64,000 nucleotides of DNA from Geomonas diazotrophica (GTDB taxonomy: Bacteria; Desulfobacterota; Desulfuromonadia; Geobacterales; Geobacteraceae). The notes under the pieces were generated by a model. It saw only the letters and a list, made by a program, of their open reading frames with translations, was not told the DNA's origin and did not search any database. The DNA is taken from the NCBI RefSeq assembly GCF_018919385.1, contig NZ_JAHLMF010000007.1:124001-188000 (forward strand). Direction: 5' to 3'. The stretch's first letter is position 1. Every line of letters starts with the position of its first letter. Positions 59,401 to 64,000 of the stretch are shown in pieces. The position numbers were made by a program, and so were the translations under genes.

Positions 59401-62064
59401 CTCGGGGTGACGAGGAAGTTCTCCCTGCTGGACGCGGATGCGGGTGTAAAGCTGCTGCGCGAGGAGAAGGAGGGGAGGAGCGGGGAGTCGGATCTCGTCT
59501 ACGGCGGGGTCAAGGGAAGCCTCACACCAAGGCTCGACGCCGCGCTGCGGCGCGAACAGCTCATTTCCCCCTCCAGCATCGCGCAATACCAGTCCAAGAC
59601 CTTCGCAAAGCTCGACTACCGCCTGAGCGAGCGGACCAAGGCCTTCATCACCGAGGAGTACCAGGAGGGCTCTCCGCTCCTGCGGCACGCGACCCTCTTC
59701 GGCCTTGAGAGCAGGCTTTCCGAGCGGATGCGCCTCACCACCGGTTATTCCCTTTCCAGCGGCGTCCTCGGGAGCACCGAGCAAAGCAACATCGACCTGC
59801 ACAGCAAGCTGGTTGAGCAGGACGGGTTCAGCCTCTCCTCGCGCACCGGTTACCAGCTGGAAGACTCTCTCTCCGGGGAGCGCGGGCAGGCGGTCCTGGG
59901 GCTGAACAGCCGCTACCGCCTGGCGCAGGGGCTCTTCGTGAACTCCGGTTTCGAGCGGGTGCAGACGGTGCAGGGGGATGGCGGCACCCGCACCGCGTTC
60001 ACCCTGGCGGGGGAATACCTGCGTCCCCGGGACCTGAAGCTCACCGGGCGCTACGAGATCAGGACCGGTCCGGGTGAGACCGCCTCGCTCTACGACGCCC
60101 ATGCGGCCTACCGGTTGAACCCCTCCTTCACCCTTTTGGCCAAGGCCTCCCTCTGGGACCGCGACGCCGATGCCGGCAACGACGTCACGGCGGACAGCTA
60201 CCTCGGGGGCGCCTTCCGGCCGCTGGCGGAGAACCCGCTCCAGCTCCTCTCCCTGGTGCGCTACAAGGTGGAGAAGCGGGGGACGCTGGCCGGGAGCCCC
60301 GACCTGCGCAGCGTGATCGTCTCGGCGGAGCCGACCTACCGCCTGGTGAGCCGGTGGACGGCACAGGGAAAATATGCCGGGAAAGTGAGCTGGTCCGAAG
60401 GGACCGGGGGGCGCTGGAACAGCTACACCGACCTGGTCCTCGCCGGGCTCTCCTACGACCTCGCCGAGCGCTGGGAGCTCTCCGCCTACCTGAAGCTCCT
60501 GAACCAGTACGACGCCGGGGTGCACTTCCTCGGAGCGGTGGGGAGCGCAGGTTACCGGGTCTACCGCAACGTGGTGCTTGCCGCAGGATACAACTACGCC
60601 CGGTTCGACGACCGCGACCTGACCGGGGAGACCTTCCGGGGGGAGGGCCCCTTCTTCGGGGTCAAGGTGAAGTTCGACGAGGATATGTTCGAATCGGCCG
60701 ATGCAAGGCTCCTCCCCCTGCCTCCTCCCCCTCCGGCGCCGGTGGCGGCTCCAACGCCCGCTCCGGAACCGGAGCCGGAGCCGGTCCCCGCCGTGCTGGT
60801 GACCCTGGAGCGCCTGGACGAGCCGCTGCTTCTTTCCGGAAGCGCCGAACTCTTCACCCTGCTGGTGAACGGGGAGGCGGCCCGGCTTCCCTCCACCGCG
60901 GTCACCCTCTCCCGGGAGCGGCTCGCCTCGCTGGACCTCAGGGGGGGGAGGTTCGCAGCCCCGCTGCGCCTTCTCACCAGCGTCGATGAGCCGGACCAGG
61001 TCCGTTGCTGGAGCCTCGTCTACTTGAACCGCGCCGGAGCGGAAATCAGGAAGACGGGGGGCAACGGCCCCCCCCCGAAACGGATCGCCTGGGAAGGGGA
61101 GACCGACCGGAGCAAGGTGGAACAGGGGGAAATATACCAATGCCAGCTCCAGGTCACCTACCTGGACGGTTCCGTCTTCCGGACCGGCCGCGAGCTCTTC
61201 GGCGTCAACCGCCGCGAGGCGGTGCTATTGACCCTATCCGGGGGCGCCTTCGTCTTCGACAAGTCCGCCCTCACCACCGAGGCCAAGCGCCTCCTGAGCG
61301 GTGCGGCCCGGGTGCTGCGCGAGCACCCCGGCGAGAAGGTGATCGTCGAGGGGCACACCGACGGCATCGGCAGCGCGGAGTACAACATGGCCCTTTCCAA
61401 AAGACGCTGCGACGCGGCCGCGGATTACCTGGTGCGGGCGGAGGGGATCGCCCCGGCGCGCCTGTTGCGGCGCTGGTACGGAAAGTCGAGGCCGGTCGCG
61501 GACAACGTCACCACCCCCGGGCGCCGGCTGAACCGCCGCGTGGAGCTTAAGGGGGATTACGAGCAGCTGCGGCCGACCGAGCCGGACGACAGGTACCGCA
61601 CCCGCCCCTTCGTGACGATCAACGGGCGGGAGATCCCGGTGGACCGGCTGGGGCGCTACGAAACCTCCCTTCCCGGGGAGACCGCGCGCCTCAAGGTGGA
61701 GATGGGGGATTCGCGGGGGAGGTTCCTCGCCACCGAACTCCCGCTTCCGGAGCTGACCGTGGCGCAGCCCCCCCCCTCCGTCCTGGTCGGGTACGGCGCC
61801 TCCGCTTCCGGCGTCAGCGTGTCCGCGGACGGCGCCATCCTCTGCCGGCTTTCGGGCTCGGCAGGGGAAGGAGAGCGGCTGGAGCTTGACGGCCGCGAGC
61901 TCCCCCTGACCTCCCTCGGGGCCTTCGCCGTCGAGTTTCCGCTGGGGAGCGGAGACCGGGTGCTGGGGATGGTGGTGAGAAACGGCGTCGGCTGCTCCAG
62001 GCTGCTCAACCTGCGGGTTCGCTCCGAGAAGCAGCTGGTCGCACCGGTCGGGGTGCAGCCATGA
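56461..62064 (+). CDS. Giant DUF11/SdrD-like/beta-barrel/OmpA envelope protein (1867 aa)
   Basis: Signal peptide about 1-34. Beta domain 45-190, two DUF11 domains (about 195-320, 330-455; SVAVLKTVSPAG, YTVRVENVGAALLEHV), an SdrD_B-like domain with GRVFRDRNGNGVPDPGEPG (about 465-540), a linker, then a long stretch (about 600-1410) with alternating strands and YSIDYLAGTILF, GRAELRTDQGA, GLYYRKVDADF: very like a large outer-membrane beta-barrel. A Pro/Glu linker (about 1420-1445) leads to a beta domain and an OmpA-like peptidoglycan-binding domain (about 1595-1700; FVFDKSALTTEA, VEGHTDGIGSAEYNMALSKRR, NRRVEL) and a 165-residue C-terminal tail. It is one intact frame with G9 (58962) and C9 (61068) runs. 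Confidence 0.85.
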   Translation: MMVPGWRKMGGRLIRAGLLGVALALALPGAAPCLTPSGTVISHDFAARFATPAPRQARSNQTQITVRDLADPELVPPRTATAKAGVPVDFQHVLTNRGNFPDSFQLKAVLQCGVTESGPAPALRFYLADGVTPVPANSEGVQVVGPVPAGGTVNLVLRAIPAAGSEGRVATIVLSATSQLIPARSSSVNDQLQVPVPGSVAVLKTVSPAGAVLPGTVLSYRLTLNNGEASPVTGVLVVDPLDELLEYQQGSAALPEGVAGTVNYDAGSRSLRFDIPLLPAGFSGSVVFRAAVRSDAPGNAPIVNTAGVTSSLSGTPTLSNSTFNTVLARALLVSKEAGSAVAEAGDIVPYTVRVENVGAALLEHVTVEDRIPRGFRYLKGSSHLDGFAVADPVGGAQRLSWDVGTLPAGGRKVLSYRLVLSAEVPVGTSVNWARASGVTEAGTTSIAPPASAAVKVRPSILGDKAVIMGRVFRDRNGNGVPDPGEPGEPGVRIYLEDGSFVFSDAEGKYSFTGIASGDHVLKIDRNTLDPTLRSLPYNTAFAGVGWSQFVTVPFGGPARGDFALVPAQATPVPPDAAATGAAPPTPVTPASPLVPTVHQAPSLTADWLLVGLGSATVGGKAGGDPGLFHEERLAFYTRGTLLGDYRLTAAYDSDKERRDGVFQTIDPERYYPVYGDAGDIGYDAESRGKLYLKVQSGRSYLMEGDYRTDLSENEFSRYDRALNGAKFEVNREHLALKGFESRTEETIVRDQIAGNGTSGHYLLSRRPVFENSERVRIEVRDRYHSERVISVTEKVRYADYSIDYLAGTILFKEPVPSLDQFLNPVTIVITYQAQGGGEKRYVYGGRAELRTDQGAHLGGTAVVEEHAFKNSSLYGLDAGWRLGSWLAVKGEGAVSESWEKGRGSAWKTDLILRPAEPVSLGLYYRKVDADFFNPSMSGSETGTEKYGGRLDYRAPGNTLVFAESFVQRDETARRRLVGKELGVTRKFSLLDADAGVKLLREEKEGRSGESDLVYGGVKGSLTPRLDAALRREQLISPSSIAQYQSKTFAKLDYRLSERTKAFITEEYQEGSPLLRHATLFGLESRLSERMRLTTGYSLSSGVLGSTEQSNIDLHSKLVEQDGFSLSSRTGYQLEDSLSGERGQAVLGLNSRYRLAQGLFVNSGFERVQTVQGDGGTRTAFTLAGEYLRPRDLKLTGRYEIRTGPGETASLYDAHAAYRLNPSFTLLAKASLWDRDADAGNDVTADSYLGGAFRPLAENPLQLLSLVRYKVEKRGTLAGSPDLRSVIVSAEPTYRLVSRWTAQGKYAGKVSWSEGTGGRWNSYTDLVLAGLSYDLAERWELSAYLKLLNQYDAGVHFLGAVGSAGYRVYRNVVLAAGYNYARFDDRDLTGETFRGEGPFFGVKVKFDEDMFESADARLLPLPPPPPAPVAAPTPAPEPEPEPVPAVLVTLERLDEPLLLSGSAELFTLLVNGEAARLPSTAVTLSRERLASLDLRGGRFAAPLRLLTSVDEPDQVRCWSLVYLNRAGAEIRKTGGNGPPPKRIAWEGETDRSKVEQGEIYQCQLQVTYLDGSVFRTGRELFGVNRREAVLLTLSGGAFVFDKSALTTEAKRLLSGAARVLREHPGEKVIVEGHTDGIGSAEYNMALSKRRCDAAADYLVRAEGIAPARLLRRWYGKSRPVADNVTTPGRRLNRRVELKGDYEQLRPTEPDDRYRTRPFVTINGREIPVDRLGRYETSLPGETARLKVEMGDSRGRFLATELPLPELTVAQPPPSVLVGYGASASGVSVSADGAILCRLSGSAGEGERLELDGRELPLTSLGAFAVEFPLGSGDRVLGMVVRNGVGCSRLLNLRVRSEKQLVAPVGVQP

Positions 62065-63281
62065 CCCCCAAAGGCCGCTTGAGGAAATGCGCCGGCGTGG
62101 CCGCCGAGACCGGAGTCGCCCTGCTGCTGGTCCTGGCGCTCTTCTGGCTCTTCATCGTGCTCCTGTTCGCCGTCTTCCCCTCGGGCACCCCGTTGAAGGA
62201 GCTGGTGTCGGACCGGGGCGAACCCTCGCCCCTTGCGCGCGGCGTAAAACGCCCCGAGGCGGCCCTGCAATCGCTGGTGCGGGACGTTCGCTGCCGGCGC
62301 GGCGATTCCGTCGCCTGGGGGGACGCCAGCGAGGGGATGCTCCTGTACAACCGCGACGCCATACAGACCTTCGACCGCTCGGGCGCCACCATCTCCTTCG
62401 CCCCCGGCGATTTCCTCGCCATGGGGAGCAACTCCATGGTGGTGGTGACCCGCCTGAACGAGACGGTGGAGGGGGAACCGAGATCGTACCGTGTGCACGT
62501 GGAGGGGGAACTGCGGGGGAGCTTCTCCGCTGCGAAGAGGGTGCGCCTGGAGGTCGCCGCCGTCGGGCACCTGGCCAGGGTAACGCCCGGCGCTTCCCGC
62601 TTCAGCTTCACCCCCCTCGGGGAAAATGCCACCAGCCTTACCGTCCATGCCGGCGAGGTGCGGGTCCGGGGGGAGGACAGGGTGGTCAGGGTCCCGGCTC
62701 GTTTCGGAATCACGCTCAGGCGCGGGGTGCCGCTCGGGCCGCCGCTTCCCCTGCCTGCCTCCCCCAGGCTGAAAAACGACAACCTGCTCTACCGCTTCCG
62801 CGAGCTCCCCCCAAGGGTCCGCTTCAACTGGACCGGCGGCGAAGGTGTTTACCACTTCCAGCTCTCGCGGGAGCCGAACTTCGGGAGGGTGCTGTTGGAC
62901 AGCAGGGTGAACGGCAGCGAGTTCAGCGCGGGGACGCTCGAGGCCGGGAGCTACTACTGGCGGGTGAGCCGCGTCGAGGAGGGGAGGGAAGGCCCCTTCA
63001 GCAGGACCGGGCGCTGCCGGCTCCTGCAGCTCCTGGCGCCCCCTGAGCTCCGGGTCGACTTCCCCCCCTCCACCGTCGGCGTCGGGGGATTCCGTCTCGC
63101 CGGAAGGTGCCAGCCCGGCTCCTCGGTCTACGTGAACGGGGCGGCGGCGACCATGGCCGACGACGGCAGCTTCAGTCACGAGCTCGAGCTCAGGTCCGGT
63201 GTCAACCTGATCAGGGTCGAGGCGGTCGACCAGGCCGGGAATGCCAGCTACGCCTCCCGGGTGGTGTACGGCAAAGAATAG
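62061..63281 (+). CDS. FecR-domain membrane-anchored protein
   Basis: The 406-residue protein has an N-terminal anchor (ETGVALLLVLALFWLFIVLLFAV), a FecR-like beta domain (about 80-230; QTFDRSGATISFAPGDFLAM, HAGEVRVRGEDRVVRVP) and two Ig/Fn3-like C-terminal modules (about 255-330, YHFQLSREPNFGRVLLDS; 335-405). The ATG overlaps the stop of the giant gene (ATGA), so the two are coupled. FecR domains in such clusters sit near sensors or act as structural domains. Confidence 0.85.
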   Translation: MTPKGRLRKCAGVAAETGVALLLVLALFWLFIVLLFAVFPSGTPLKELVSDRGEPSPLARGVKRPEAALQSLVRDVRCRRGDSVAWGDASEGMLLYNRDAIQTFDRSGATISFAPGDFLAMGSNSMVVVTRLNETVEGEPRSYRVHVEGELRGSFSAAKRVRLEVAAVGHLARVTPGASRFSFTPLGENATSLTVHAGEVRVRGEDRVVRVPARFGITLRRGVPLGPPLPLPASPRLKNDNLLYRFRELPPRVRFNWTGGEGVYHFQLSREPNFGRVLLDSRVNGSEFSAGTLEAGSYYWRVSRVEEGREGPFSRTGRCRLLQLLAPPELRVDFPPSTVGVGGFRLAGRCQPGSSVYVNGAAATMADDGSFSHELELRSGVNLIRVEAVDQAGNASYASRVVYGKE

Positions 63282-63293
63282 GGGAGGCCTTAC

Positions 63294-64000
63294 ATGCAAA
63301 GCAGACTGAAATTCCCGCTCAGGTTCAAGATGCTCCTCTCCCAACTCCTGGTGGTCTCGGTGGTGCTGAGCCTCATCACCTTTACCATGGCCAACCTGTT
63401 CCAGAAGGACAAGACCGCCTACATCCACGACCTCACCTCGACCATGGTGCTGCACACGGCCGAGGAGACCAACACGCTGGTGGCGGGGTACGCCGAGAAG
63501 CTGAGGCTCTTCTCCCGGCTGATGGGGGACCGGGAAATGGGGGGGCGCGAGCAGGCGCTGCAGGGGCTTTTCGAGGAGTTCGGCGAGTTCGTCATGGTGA
63601 CCAGAAGCGGCCCGGACGGCGAGCAGAACGTCTACGACCGGGATGCGCTGGCAGGCGCCGGCATCACCCCCGGGCAACTGCTGTCCTACCGGGAACGGCA
63701 CCCGCTTCCCCCCATGCCGCCCCAGTCGGGACCGCGCCTGGAATTCTCCACGGTCGCCCCCGGGCTCCCCACCCTGACCCTCACCATAGCCGAGCCTGCC
63801 GCGAAAGGGGAGGAGCCGGTGGTCGCCTCCGGCGTGATCCGCCTGGATCGGCTGCAGCGGGTCGCCAGCCGCTCCAGGGTCTTCGACACCTTCCTGGTCG
63901 ACGCCTCGGGGCGGTACCTGGCCCACGCCGACCGCCGCAAAATCGGTGCCTCCCCGCAGACGGGGTGGTGGGGCAAGGTGCGGGGCACCCCGCGGTTGAG
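63294..64000 (+). CDS. Membrane sensor protein, 3' end outside window
   Basis: The 235 codons seen start with one membrane segment (MLLSQLLVVSVVLSLITFTMANLF) followed by a periplasmic sensor domain (helical start, LTSTMVLHTAEETNTLVAGYAEKLRLFS, then beta regions) with a Cache-like feel (SGRYLAHADRRKIGAS). GGGGAGG precedes the ATG, 12 bp after the FecR gene. The output domain (kinase, cyclase, or other) lies beyond the window and cannot be named. Confidence 0.8.
   Translation, partial: MQSRLKFPLRFKMLLSQLLVVSVVLSLITFTMANLFQKDKTAYIHDLTSTMVLHTAEETNTLVAGYAEKLRLFSRLMGDREMGGREQALQGLFEEFGEFVMVTRSGPDGEQNVYDRDALAGAGITPGQLLSYRERHPLPPMPPQSGPRLEFSTVAPGLPTLTLTIAEPAAKGEEPVVASGVIRLDRLQRVASRSRVFDTFLVDASGRYLAHADRRKIGASPQTGWWGKVRGTPRL

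Noticed and set aside
61656-63926. 756-codon minus-strand frame opposite the FecR gene
   Set aside because: Spans the ends of three well-supported plus-strand genes and has shadow composition.

Overview
This 64-kb window is high-GC DNA from a Geobacter-type anaerobe (Geobacterales, formerly Deltaproteobacteria; closest in feel to Citrifermentans/Geomonas). The call rests on two GEMM-type riboswitches of the Geobacter kind, a T-box in front of leuA, the gene order rpsB-tsf-pyrH-frr-uppS-cdsA-dxr-rseP-tsaB-ilvD-ilvB-ilvN-psd-pssA-leuA, bacteriohemerythrin, a P460-type c-heme protein and PilZ and LOG family proteins. No tRNA, rRNA, CRISPR array, insertion sequence or prophage was seen.

Layout. 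0-6.2 kb is accessory: a partial radical SAM/SPASM enzyme, a 21-nt tandem repeat that may encode a His/Cys-rich repeat peptide, exported or sensory proteins (SYLF, hemerythrin, DUF4382 lipoprotein, a small His-rich exported protein, PilZ) and two riboswitches whose key specificity base looks like the cGAMP type. 6.4-12.7 kb is a translation block (prs, rplY, pth, ychF, rpsF-rpsR-DUF2232-rplI). 12.9-17.6 kb has an OB-fold exported protein, an alpha/beta hydrolase and a divergent ilvC/ilvY pair. 17.8-25.6 kb is the rpsB to tsaB block for translation, UMP kinase, undecaprenyl-PP, CDP-diacylglycerol, MEP isoprenoids and site-2 protease. 25.7-33.5 kb carries ilvD-ilvB-ilvN, psd-pssA and T-box-controlled leuA; leuC-leuD follow at 37.9-39.8 kb.

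33.7-36.1 kb encodes a secreted putative metalloprotease with a CFI-box C-terminus and a small secreted partner. 40.1-43.5 kb is an MCE lipid-transport operon whose first gene is an unusual exported protein built of about 20 aromatic 'WPF/FPLY' strand repeats, translationally coupled to the MlaE permease; no ATPase gene is present. 43.6-54.8 kb is a mixed set: carotenoid hydratase-like protein, P460 protein, M16 peptidase, an EEP-PLD fusion, leucyl aminopeptidase, type II DAHP synthase, a membrane C13 peptidase and a tldD interrupted by a one-base frameshift. 54.96-64 kb is a co-directional cell-envelope cluster: a DUF11-like secreted protein, a 1867-residue DUF11/SdrD-like/beta-barrel/OmpA chimera, a FecR-domain protein and the start of a membrane sensor. 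It is rich in G8-G9 and C8-C9 tracts.

The branched-chain amino acid genes work as one pathway split over three loci with three visible control devices: a LysR-type site upstream of ilvC, a Leu T-box for leuA, and a promoter nested in the terminator between ilvN and psd. The phospholipid genes cdsA, pssA and psd are also all here. All promoters, hairpins and alignments were read by eye; no database or folding program was used.
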